A stretch of DNA of 64,000 nt, from the NCBI GenBank assembly GCA_030066195.1, contig JASJCB010000043.1, positions 1-64,000 on the forward strand. Reading direction: 5' to 3'. Position numbers and translations under genes: made by a program. The notes below the pieces were generated by a model, which was given only the letters and a program-made list of their open reading frames with translations, did no database searches and was not told the DNA's origin. Numbering within the stretch: position 1 is the stretch's first letter; each line of letters opens with the position of its first letter. The stretch is from Acidobacteriota bacterium. GTDB lineage: Bacteria > Acidobacteriota > Holophagae > Acanthopleuribacterales > Acanthopleuribacteraceae. Positions 30,394-37,889 of the stretch are shown here, one piece after another.

Positions 30394-31251
30394 ATGCGCT
30401 TGTTCCTCTTCGCTGCCTGGTTCCTCATGATCGGAGTGGGCTTCAATGGTATGGCGAACGTTAAGCTTATCGAAAAAAAGCGACAGACGGTTATCGATTT
30501 GGTCGATACCGATATTTCTCAGCTTACCGTAACGGAGCGCCTGGAAATTGCGAACCGCATTACCAAAATAATCAATGAACTTCACGATCTTGTGGTCGAA
30601 ACCCACCGATCTGGAAATATGAAGGGTTCAGATGCCGCAATGCTGATGGACTTTGTCTTTACAAAGCTTTCTCTTTACCAGGCTGCTATCGGTGAATCGG
30701 AGCCGGCTGTAATGACTCTGGATTATAGTGCCCGCTTTTATCGCGATACCTCCTTGGAACCTTCTCGTTATGTACACCGAATTTGGCATCTTCGTAAACA
30801 GCCCAAAGAAATCATTTCTGTTTTGGAGAAGTACAGAGGAAATAAAAATTTCATGACGGGTTTCCCGTTAAAAGTTATGGGGGATGCCCACCTCCTCATC
30901 TACCTTGCGCAAGCCTATGAAAAAGTTAGCAGCCTTGACCATGCAGCAAAAGCCTATGATGATTATTTCGATTGGGTGAAAGGATACCTTTATGAATATC
31001 GTGAATTCCTATCCCACAAGGGACGTATTGGCAAGACTGTCATCAAGTATACCAAATCGCAAGCGTTGATCAGCAGTAGCTATAGTATGAAAGAGCTGTA
31101 TGCAATCAAGCACGATTTTGAAAAAATCAAAAAAAAGGTCGATATGAGTTTTGAGAAACTGGATGCCATGGAGCAAGAGGATAAACGTCTGAACGCGAGC
31201 ATTTTTGAAGAAAACTTTAAGAAACATATTGCTGCCTTGGGCTATCGATAA
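30394..31251 (+). CDS. Exported helical protein, paralogue B
   Basis: A 285-aa protein with a signal peptide (MRLFLFAAWFLMIGVGFNGMA) and no lipobox, followed by a mostly helical body with TPR-like pairs (LIYLAQAYEKVSSLDHAAKAYDD region). It is a diverged tandem duplicate of the gene at 29420, colinear over the whole length. The different export signals (possible lipoprotein versus soluble) suggest one copy is anchored and the other free. AAAGGAG precedes ATG 30394 by 6 nt; the longer frame from 30343 lacks a signal peptide and a ribosome site. Family unknown to me. Confidence 0.65.
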   Translation: MRLFLFAAWFLMIGVGFNGMANVKLIEKKRQTVIDLVDTDISQLTVTERLEIANRITKIINELHDLVVETHRSGNMKGSDAAMLMDFVFTKLSLYQAAIGESEPAVMTLDYSARFYRDTSLEPSRYVHRIWHLRKQPKEIISVLEKYRGNKNFMTGFPLKVMGDAHLLIYLAQAYEKVSSLDHAAKAYDDYFDWVKGYLYEYREFLSHKGRIGKTVIKYTKSQALISSSYSMKELYAIKHDFEKIKKKVDMSFEKLDAMEQEDKRLNASIFEENFKKHIAALGYR

Positions 31252-31322
31252 CCAGATCTCCTTGTTTGGAGTTATAATTTCAAAGCAATGAAAGAGGAAG
31301 CAGGTTCGGTTTAAGGAAAGAA

Positions 31323-31535
31323 GTGGAAGACACGGGTGAATTGGAAGCTTTTAGGGTTTTGACTCGAGTAGACGCCAAAACGGGAGAAATAATGGGGCGT
31401 TTTGCCTATCCGATCATGCAAAAAGCAGTATCCTTGTTGGCCATGCGAGACAGCAAGATTTTGTTCTTCGATATGGATGAAGGTAACCGGCTACACCTGG
31501 TAGACGAGAAGGAATTAGAACGACTGCCACAATAA
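31323..31535 (+). CDS. Small hypothetical protein
   Basis: A 70-aa frame starting at GTG 31323 with an AAGGAAAG-type site just upstream. The translation (LTRVDAKTGEIMGRF, then KILFFDMDEGNRLHLVDEKELERL) has normal composition and predicted beta/alpha content, so it is plausibly real. No family recognised, no motif, no export signal. It follows the paralogous exported genes by 71 nt and may be the last gene of that group. Confidence 0.45.
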   Translation: MEDTGELEAFRVLTRVDAKTGEIMGRFAYPIMQKAVSLLAMRDSKILFFDMDEGNRLHLVDEKELERLPQ

Positions 31536-31718
31536 AACATTACAGCAGTGGTCTGCCCGGTGCGCGGGATGCAGGTTGCCGATTGCCTGGGGCCGGCACG
31601 CTGGATCGGTGTGAATGATGAGAACCCGCGTTTTCGGACAGGCATTAGTCGGACCGGGACCTGTCCGCTTCGCAGAATGCGGACGGAAGAACCCGCCTCC
31701 CTCCTCAAAGCCTTGGGC

Positions 31719-32033
31719 TTAAACAATTTCTAGGTTCAGAACAAAGGTCTGCTGCGGCACACGTTCCCATTCCTGCCAACAGTTTGTCTCCAGGCTGACC
31801 TTACCCGTCCCGAGCGCCTCGAAACGCATCACGCGCAGCCCGCCCCCGCCGATACCTCCCCCGTTCGGTCGGTAATCGTCTTCGAGCAGGCGCATGACCC
31901 CCGAGTCGGGTTGGGGCACGGTCCAACAGAAACCGGTGGTGGGGTTCTCGGGCAACTGCAGGATGAGCCGATCGCCGACCTGCAGCCGGTAATGACTGTC
32001 GTGATCGGCGATGGTGATGGTTTTTTCTGACAC
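31719..32033 (-). CDS. Chagasin-type (I42) inhibitor of papain-like proteases
   Basis: A 104-aa protein matching chagasin-family cysteine-protease inhibitors. It shows the L2-loop motif NPTTGF, the L4 glycine-rich loop (IGGGGLRVMRF), and a Trp-containing L6-like region (CWQEWERV). These three loops insert into the active-site cleft of C1A proteases. GTG 32033 is preceded by AGGAGGTGC, so I prefer it to the longer frame. There is no signal peptide, so it would act in the cytoplasm unless exported otherwise. It is the last gene of the cluster that begins with a papain-like protease (32983-34071), an obvious candidate target. Confidence 0.82.
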   Translation of the reverse strand: MSEKTITIADHDSHYRLQVGDRLILQLPENPTTGFCWTVPQPDSGVMRLLEDDYRPNGGGIGGGGLRVMRFEALGTGKVSLETNCWQEWERVPQQTFVLNLEIV

Positions 32034-32085
32034 GACGCACCTCCTGAAGATGGTTCCTTTCGCCGGCACGCGGCGGATGCGATCA

Positions 32086-32496
32086 TCATTTCCCCTTCTT
32101 TTTCCCCTTCCTGGTTTTCGCCAGGGGCGAGGCGTCCATATGCTCCGGCTCCACCGCGGGGGGTTCCTCGGAGGGCTCGAGCGGCGCGGATAATGAGGAG
32201 ATCCCGGGCTCTACCTCGGCCGGCGCCCAGGGCACCTCTACCTCGAACGACCTCAGCGGCTCCACGTCCGATGCTTCGCCTTCCTCCTGCAATGCTTCGC
32301 CTTCCTCCTGCAATGCTTCACCTTCCGGTTCCATGGTCGGCATCGCTTCGTCCAGATAGGGCACGGTCGATGCCGTGTCCCTTTCGGGCAGCGGCAAGGA
32401 AGGCGCGGCCTCCCCTGTTTTGGTTTCAAAGACCGAGTTGTTGTCCGTCATGGCCAACTCTTCGGCGGTCAGTTCCCGTGGCATGTTGTCCGGCAT
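32086..32496 (-). CDS. Acidic low-complexity protein of protease cluster
   Basis: A 136-aa protein, mostly Glu/Pro/Ala/Ser and probably disordered, with a perfect nine-residue internal duplication (GEALQEEGEALQEEGEA) and a basic C-terminus (KTRKGKKKGK). The first 20 residues (MPDNMPRELTAEELAM) resemble the acidic start of the neighbouring 120-aa protein. A good GGGAGG site precedes ATG 32496. No family recognised. Position between the protease and the inhibitor suggests a role in the same process. Confidence 0.55.
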   Translation of the reverse strand: MPDNMPRELTAEELAMTDNNSVFETKTGEAAPSLPLPERDTASTVPYLDEAMPTMEPEGEALQEEGEALQEEGEASDVEPLRSFEVEVPWAPAEVEPGISSLSAPLEPSEEPPAVEPEHMDASPLAKTRKGKKKGK

Positions 32497-32544
32497 GACA
32501 AACCTCCCGTAGAGTTTTCCGACAAGGCCCCAACCTGCCGGGTA

Positions 32545-32581
32545 AGCGGTTGCATGCGCTGGGCTCGTGCATGCAACCGCT
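32545..32581. terminator. 13-bp perfect inverted repeat inside protease cluster
   Basis: AGCGGTTGCATGC (32545-32557) and GCATGCAACCGCT (32569-32581) are perfect inverted copies around an 11-nt loop, in the 112-nt gap between the 120-aa and 136-aa genes. It may attenuate transcription between them; there is no T-run on the minus strand. Confidence 0.45.
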
Positions 32582-32608
32582 GTTTGAGACGAGCACGGCC
32601 GGCAGGGC

Positions 32609-32971
32609 TTACCAGACGTACATCATGTTTATCTTTTTCTTGGTTTCATTGTAATTTACCGACCCCTTGGTTTGTCTGGCGTTGGCGCCGAGAATGGTCA
32701 AGGCCGTCACGCCACTGTCGGTGGAATTGTCGAGCTTGCGCCAGCCGACACCACCGACCCCTACCCAGGAGTTCCTGTTTTGGTTGATAGACCAAAGTGA
32801 AACGATCTTTTTGTTGCGGACCCAGGCCCCGAGAGCGTCTTCCTCGCCCTCGTCGCCCTCCTCGGTAACGGCCGAGGCGGGGGGCTCATCACTGGGCCGG
32901 AGCTCGTCCCGGTTGGTCTCTTCCAGGACTTCCTCTTCGGTCATCGGTTCTTGCGGTTTTGTATCAGCCAT
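32609..32971 (-). CDS. Small protein sharing C-terminal domain with the papain-like protease
   Basis: A 120-aa protein. Residues 1-50 are acidic and probably disordered (EEEVLEETNRDELRPSDEPP). Residues about 52-120 form a domain that aligns with the last ~65 residues of the adjacent protease: both have a Lys-Lys-Ile start, an N-x-W-x-x-hydrophobic patch, GVGWR, a run of short strands, and end in an aromatic motif (NMMYVW here, KEIYVF in the protease). It could be a free-standing binding partner, a decoy, or a substrate that competes for what this domain binds. Located 11 nt after the protease gene on the same strand. No known family. Confidence 0.65.
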   Translation of the reverse strand: MADTKPQEPMTEEEVLEETNRDELRPSDEPPASAVTEEGDEGEEDALGAWVRNKKIVSLWSINQNRNSWVGVGGVGWRKLDNSTDSGVTALTILGANARQTKGSVNYNETKKKINMMYVW

Positions 32972-32982
32972 GAGGTCCCCCT

Positions 32983-34071
32983 TCAGAATACGTAGATTTC
33001 TTTGATGACATTGTTGACATCAAAGAGACTGACGGGCCGTTTGGCGGCTTTGGCCGCCGACAGTTGGGTAAGCATGGTGAAAAAGATCGTGTCGTTTTCA
33101 TAACTGACTCTACGCCAGCCCACACCCTGAATATAGGCCCAGGCATTGCGGGTTCCGCCTGTTGCAAACAGGCCGATGATTTTCTTGTGCTTATGCCAGA
33201 GATTGACATTGTCCACGGCCCACATGGCGGCATCGATACCGCATTGGCCGTAGGCGATCTTGAAATAACCTCCTTCACCCCATCTGGTACCCCAGCTGTT
33301 TTTGCAAATCCAGTAACCCTCTGTATCATTATAGCCGATACAGCAGACGCAGTGACCGCCACGGTATCTGCCGGTGACATGCTTGTAGATTCCGGATTTG
33401 TAGGACGAGAAGTCTTGGTAGACCGCGAAGGCAGTGACAAGAGGTCCTCTGGTCGACAACCACCGCTTCATGGCAGCGGTGTTCTTGATAACGTGCCAAC
33501 TGGGAATGCTGGTAACCCTACATTGCCAATTCTTGCACAGTTTGCAGTTTTGGTTCCCGGCGGTATAGGGAAAGCAGGCTTCGTCCACGATCCCGGGCTT
33601 CTTGAAACCATCGAGAGCGGGTGCAATCCACCAACCGTTTCTGCAGTGGCGGCCCTGGGACTTGGCGATGCAGTAGAACAGGTGGGCCTCGGAGAAATCG
33701 ACCGGATCATTGGCGTTATTGCGCCGAATCCGGACCATGCCCTCGACCGCGGCCGCGGTTCCAAAGGCCACACAGGAACCACAACCGCCCTGGTTTTTGA
33801 CAGGCGTAATGTAGTTTTTTCCACCCCTGTTGCGCCAGTCGAATGAGGCAGGCGCCCCGGCAGCGGTAAGGCCCGCCTCGGCCAAATGGCCGGTAGACAG
33901 GGCGATCCGCTCGTCGAGGGACGGCTCATCCGGACCGGGCTCATAACCGAGCCGTTGCTTCAACTCATCCTCGGATAGGTCGGAAAGAGGCGTGTCGCCG
34001 GCCTGCCATGGGGCTCCTTCGCTCTTGAGCACCGCGTTCAGCTGAGTGCTCGACAATCCTTCTTGTGTCAT
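32983..34071 (-). CDS. Papain-like (C1A) cysteine protease with extra C-terminal domain
   Basis: A 362-aa C1A protease. The oxyanion Gln and catalytic Cys are in VKNQGGCGSCVAFG (Gln94, Cys100), the catalytic His in GRYRGGHCVCCIGYND, and the Asn in CKNSWGTRWGEGGYF, all in papain order. Trp after the catalytic Cys is Val here. The N-terminal ~75 residues contain AGDTPLSDLSEDELKQRLG, a pattern common ahead of bacterial C1 domains and possibly an inhibitory propeptide. No Sec signal is visible. The last ~65 residues are a domain shared with the next gene. AGGAGC precedes ATG 34071. Forms an apparent operon with the 120-aa, 136-aa and chagasin-like genes. Confidence 0.9.
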   Translation of the reverse strand: MTQEGLSSTQLNAVLKSEGAPWQAGDTPLSDLSEDELKQRLGYEPGPDEPSLDERIALSTGHLAEAGLTAAGAPASFDWRNRGGKNYITPVKNQGGCGSCVAFGTAAAVEGMVRIRRNNANDPVDFSEAHLFYCIAKSQGRHCRNGWWIAPALDGFKKPGIVDEACFPYTAGNQNCKLCKNWQCRVTSIPSWHVIKNTAAMKRWLSTRGPLVTAFAVYQDFSSYKSGIYKHVTGRYRGGHCVCCIGYNDTEGYWICKNSWGTRWGEGGYFKIAYGQCGIDAAMWAVDNVNLWHKHKKIIGLFATGGTRNAWAYIQGVGWRRVSYENDTIFFTMLTQLSAAKAAKRPVSLFDVNNVIKEIYVF

Positions 34072-34472
34072 AATCGTGCTCCTATGACGTTGGGTGGACC
34101 AGGCCAGGCCCTCTGATTTAGTTAAGATGAAAAAGGCCCTGTCGCGAGGCGCCGTTCGCGGTCAGGAAGCGTGCATCGGCAATACAGCCGTGCACCACGG
34201 ATTAGGGAATGAACGGCCAAGCGGGCTTGCCGTTATTCGTCGCGAGTCGATTCGCCGGGGCGGAATGCTCTGATGTTGCCCCGGCTGGGACTCGCTAATA
34301 TCGAGCGCTCAGTAGGTAGGTCCCCGATCAGATGGCAATGGTTCAAAATACTTTTCAAAAAACAGGCTGCTCGCCCATCTTCCGGGGTCTTGAAAAAGAC
34401 ACCTCGAAAAGGTCCGGGCCCGACATCTTCCGTAAAAGCAGGAGCAGGTTGAGCAAGTTCGGTTAAAGAACT

Positions 34473-34985
34473 CTAGCTGAAGGGCTTGTTGCTGTCGCGG
34501 TACATGATGCCCGCGGCTTCCGGCCTGATCGATTTCCTGCTGATATTTCTTGCGGATCACCATGGCGAAGATCGGATCGCCCAAGCCCTTATAGTCATAA
34601 TTAGAGCGATCTCCCGCGATGATATCGGCCTTGACCAGTTTGTGTAGCTTTTTCTCCAGATCATAGTCGTCTATATCCAGATTCAAATCATCGAGGATCT
34701 CTTTGCGGGTGCGTTCGTTCTCGCCGTGGTGGGCCGGATAGAGTACGATTTTTTTGGCGTCTTGTCGTTGATGCGTGAAAAGGCGTGCTCCAGGTATTCC
34801 ATCCACATCGCGTAGATGTTGCCCTTTTCACCGGTTTCAAATTGAAGAATCTCGCGGATGTCGTCCTTGGACGTGAGGTCCTTGCGTGGGCACCGGCTTA
34901 GAATTTTGGCAAACATGTACCGAATGAGGACCGAAATATATTGCAAGTGCTCAAAAAAGCACCCGGTGACGGTGCATCATCCGGT
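34473..34985 (-). pseudogene. Decayed C-terminal fragment of an ATPase-type protein
   Basis: Coding sense on the minus strand continues through three frames. The first runs about 34985-34750 (FFEHLQYISVLIRYMFAKIL ... EYLEHAFSRINDKTPKK). It shifts at a run of A's into KKIVLYPAHHGENERTRKEI ... IFAMVIRKKYQQEI. It then shifts again into RPEAAGIMYRDSNKPFS and a stop at 34473. The middle part looks like a winged-helix C-terminal segment of an ATPase (short motif GLGDPIFAMVIR). The N-terminal nucleotide-binding part is absent. I infer the eroded tail of a larger gene; the exact family is uncertain. Confidence 0.55.
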
Positions 34986-35045
34986 TCCAACAAATAGGCC
35001 GTCGGTTGCTCGGGGAGCTTCGTGCCCAACACCACTCACACTAAA

Positions 35046-35984
35046 TCAAGGCTCCGAATGACGACTCACGCGAAAAACGATGTAATTGTATGGGCAAGGC
35101 TCAAGCGAGTCGTTTTTGGCAACCAAACTCGAATAACCGGGGTGCCATAACCATTGAGACCAGTCCCACGGCTCGGCTACCTGGACTGCGAAGTAGGCAC
35201 CCAGGGCAAGTCGGGCACCAGTGGCGACCCGATCGAAGTCCAGGCCCAGTTGGAATTCTTGGACCCGGACGTTTTTATGGACACCAAGGATGGACTTGGT
35301 TAGCCCCACTGCAATCTGGGACAGAGGGCCGATGGCGGGCTGAACGGTCTTGGCCAGCTTGAGACCATTCTTGACCAAATCCGATTCGAGCATATCCAGC
35401 GCTTTCTGGCTGCCCTCGTTGGCGACGTTAACGGTATGGCATGCAAAGGACAGGCCCTCGTTGCCGACCACGAGGCCAACGAAGATCGGCTGACCCAAAA
35501 CGGGGGCCTCCTGACCTTCACGAGCGCTCAGGGTAGCGTTGTAGTGCAATGGCTGGTTGCCCATTTCCGTGGCGTGGCGGGCAGAGAAATCGAACAGGAT
35601 ACGGTGGGTTCCCTTGCCAGGGTAATCGGCGACCCTTAGCTTGTCGAGACGGATGGTGACCGCGGCATTGCGCAAACTCTGGTCCGGTTCGATCTGACCG
35701 GCATTGAAAAGCGGTAACGGCTCGTTTGTTGCCGGAAGGCCGGCGGGCAAAAAGCCAAAGCTATGGCTGATGTGCTCCCAAGGCTTGAGCGCGCGGTTCC
35801 GGAAAATGCCGCCGCCTCTAAAGCTGGCCAGGGAGTCAGTTTCCTTGGATGTTTGCGCGCTATCGAACTCGTCCGCGGTAATATCGTCCCCCATCTCACG
35901 CAGCAATGCGACCTTGTGCTCAGACGAACATCGGCCAATTACGGGATAATCGTCAAAGGGATTATTAGGAATGGTATTTGACAT
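35046..35984 (-). CDS. Unknown protein at the end of the CHAT/Hsp70 locus
   Basis: A 312-aa protein without recognised family or export signal. It reads as mixed alpha/beta, with Arg/Gly-rich and Trp/Tyr-rich C-terminal parts (VAEPWDWSQWLWHPGYSS). The start ATG 35984 is preceded by AGGAAC; a longer frame to 36074 lacks a site. It lies 168 nt downstream of the Hsp70-like gene on the same strand and is more AT-rich than the backbone, like the rest of the locus. It could be a substrate, immunity or effector component, or an unrelated gene. Confidence 0.65.
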   Translation of the reverse strand: MSNTIPNNPFDDYPVIGRCSSEHKVALLREMGDDITADEFDSAQTSKETDSLASFRGGGIFRNRALKPWEHISHSFGFLPAGLPATNEPLPLFNAGQIEPDQSLRNAAVTIRLDKLRVADYPGKGTHRILFDFSARHATEMGNQPLHYNATLSAREGQEAPVLGQPIFVGLVVGNEGLSFACHTVNVANEGSQKALDMLESDLVKNGLKLAKTVQPAIGPLSQIAVGLTKSILGVHKNVRVQEFQLGLDFDRVATGARLALGAYFAVQVAEPWDWSQWLWHPGYSSLVAKNDSLEPCPYNYIVFRVSRHSEP

Positions 35985-36152
35985 AGCTGTGTTCCTGTTT
36001 TTCAATGTGTGGCTGCATGAAGACCTATTTCGTGATAACTTCTCTCTTTTTATTGTAGTGCATTCAACGACCAAGAGCCAGGGTTTCGACCCGTTTCGAC
36101 CCCATTACCGGAATGTAGTTCCGGCTTGGTGAGTCAATTATATGAGTGCTAC

Positions 36153-37889
36153 TTAACTCCTGTTCAATTCCTCCATAAGTTGGTTGGATTCCTCGTGACG
36201 GGGATCGAAAGTCAAAGCTTTTTCGAGGATCTTGACAGCCTGATCGACATTACCCAAGCGGTACATCTCCAGAGCGTGCATGTAATGTCTCTTGGCCAAG
36301 GCCTCGTGAATGGAAAGATCCGTCTGGTCATGAGAATGCGCACACAAGAGAATCTGAATGGCGGGTTCGTATTGTTCGGGTGAGACCATGGCCAAGCTGG
36401 CATCCTTGTGTATACCCATCATGCTGGAAAAAATCTCAGGCTCCTCGGGAGCCTGCTGATAGGCTTGATGGGAGACAGCCACCGCTTCGGCCAACCGTCC
36501 AGCATTGAGCATGGCAACGGCTTTTTGAATCAGCCTCCGGGGAACTGCATTTTTTTCGGCCGCTTTGAGCTCTCTCTTGAGCGCTTCGACCTCTTTCTCC
36601 AAAGCTTGAAGGGCAAGCTTTGCAGCCGTGAGGTCGTCATTAGCTAGATGGTCTCTGACCTTGGCGATCTCGCCTTTTTGCGAAATCTCGCCAGTTTCTT
36701 TCTGGGCGGGTTCCAGCTTGACATCAGCCTTCTTCGGGAAGGTATCGATCACGGTTAAGAACTCGGGTTGTTTTTCATCTGAAATCCTGCGATCCCACTG
36801 TTGCCATAAGGCGGGTGGTAACTTGGGAACAGGTCCGGGCGAGATTTCTGTCTGAACGAGATCGATGGACGGATTGGCCTCCCGAGCCGCTTGCCAGGCA
36901 GCTCCCCGGGCGATAAGATCGGCATCGGTCCGAATCGGCCGACCCTCGAAGGTTTCGTTCAGCATTTGAAAAACAGGTGATTGCACGGCTTCACTACCCG
37001 CTAAAAGGAAGGTGTCGATATCGTAGGCCTCCAAGTCATTGAGCTCCAAAATTCCATAAAGGGCATTGACAACCCGGGCAAGGAGCGGCGCGAGATGGTC
37101 CACAAAGGCCTTGCCGTCCACCCGCGTTGTGACCGAGTGATCAAGACCAGTCATTTCGGGGTTCAAGGTGATCGTATCCTCGGCCCGCTCACACAAGGAG
37201 AGCCGGATCTCGATAGCGAGCAAGAGAAGACGACTCCATTGCTCAGGAGTGAATTTCTTGAGACCGAGAAAGATGCGCTTCTTTCTCAAGGCCAGCACAA
37301 TGGCCTCGACGACCAGGGCATTGAAAATCTCACCGGACACATTCTTGACGATTTCGGTGGAAACCATGCGGCAATGCTCTCGAGTCAATCGCAACAGCGA
37401 GCATTCACACTCCCCATAGCTCATACCCAGGACCAAAACGGTTGACTTTTTGTGCTTGCGCGGGTACCCCAGAACTGCTGCCGTCCCCTTGTCAATGAGA
37501 GCAGTATCCGGCAAGCCCGCTTCGTGCGCACATTCGATTAGCGTCTTGCGGTTGTTATGGGTCATGGAAGCGGGTACCGCTAGAAGGGCTTTGCCGACCT
37601 TCTTCTTGGTGACACGCTCAAGTTCCTCGCGAATGGAGGTTAGAATCGCCCTAGTGACCCTCTGTGGACGATCTTCTTTTCTGACTTGGAGTCGCTCGGT
37701 ACCCAGGTGTTGCAAGATCCGTGGAAAACCTACTCCCAACCCGTGGGTATCGCCCAGGGAATCGGTGTAATACATGGGTTGACGGGCCAGCGAAGGCACC
37801 CATAGGGTCTCCAACCGCGAGCCGGAAGAATATGCTGTCCTAAAATGAAGGTCACTGCAATCGATACCGATGGGAATGTGATCGGTCAT
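36153..37889 (-). CDS. Divergent Hsp70-like ATPase with C-terminal TPRs
   Basis: A 578-aa protein. Residues about 5-360 keep the actin/Hsp70 ATPase layout in a worn form: IGIDCSDLHFR for the phosphate-1 loop, LLAVPASMTHNNRKTL and ALIDKGTAAVLGY in place of DnaK's VPAYF and DEPTAAA, VLVLGMSYGECECS for phosphate-2, and LLAGSEAVQSPVFQ for the adenosine motif. No DnaK-type substrate-binding domain follows. Instead there is a coiled coil (about 425-455) and two to three TPR-like helical pairs. The initiating ATG overlaps the DnaK stop by 4 nt (37886-37889). Hydrolysis may be weak or lost, so it may regulate the neighbouring DnaK or recognise a trigger. Confidence 0.82.
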   Translation of the reverse strand: MTDHIPIGIDCSDLHFRTAYSSGSRLETLWVPSLARQPMYYTDSLGDTHGLGVGFPRILQHLGTERLQVRKEDRPQRVTRAILTSIREELERVTKKKVGKALLAVPASMTHNNRKTLIECAHEAGLPDTALIDKGTAAVLGYPRKHKKSTVLVLGMSYGECECSLLRLTREHCRMVSTEIVKNVSGEIFNALVVEAIVLALRKKRIFLGLKKFTPEQWSRLLLLAIEIRLSLCERAEDTITLNPEMTGLDHSVTTRVDGKAFVDHLAPLLARVVNALYGILELNDLEAYDIDTFLLAGSEAVQSPVFQMLNETFEGRPIRTDADLIARGAAWQAAREANPSIDLVQTEISPGPVPKLPPALWQQWDRRISDEKQPEFLTVIDTFPKKADVKLEPAQKETGEISQKGEIAKVRDHLANDDLTAAKLALQALEKEVEALKRELKAAEKNAVPRRLIQKAVAMLNAGRLAEAVAVSHQAYQQAPEEPEIFSSMMGIHKDASLAMVSPEQYEPAIQILLCAHSHDQTDLSIHEALAKRHYMHALEMYRLGNVDQAVKILEKALTFDPRHEESNQLMEELNRS

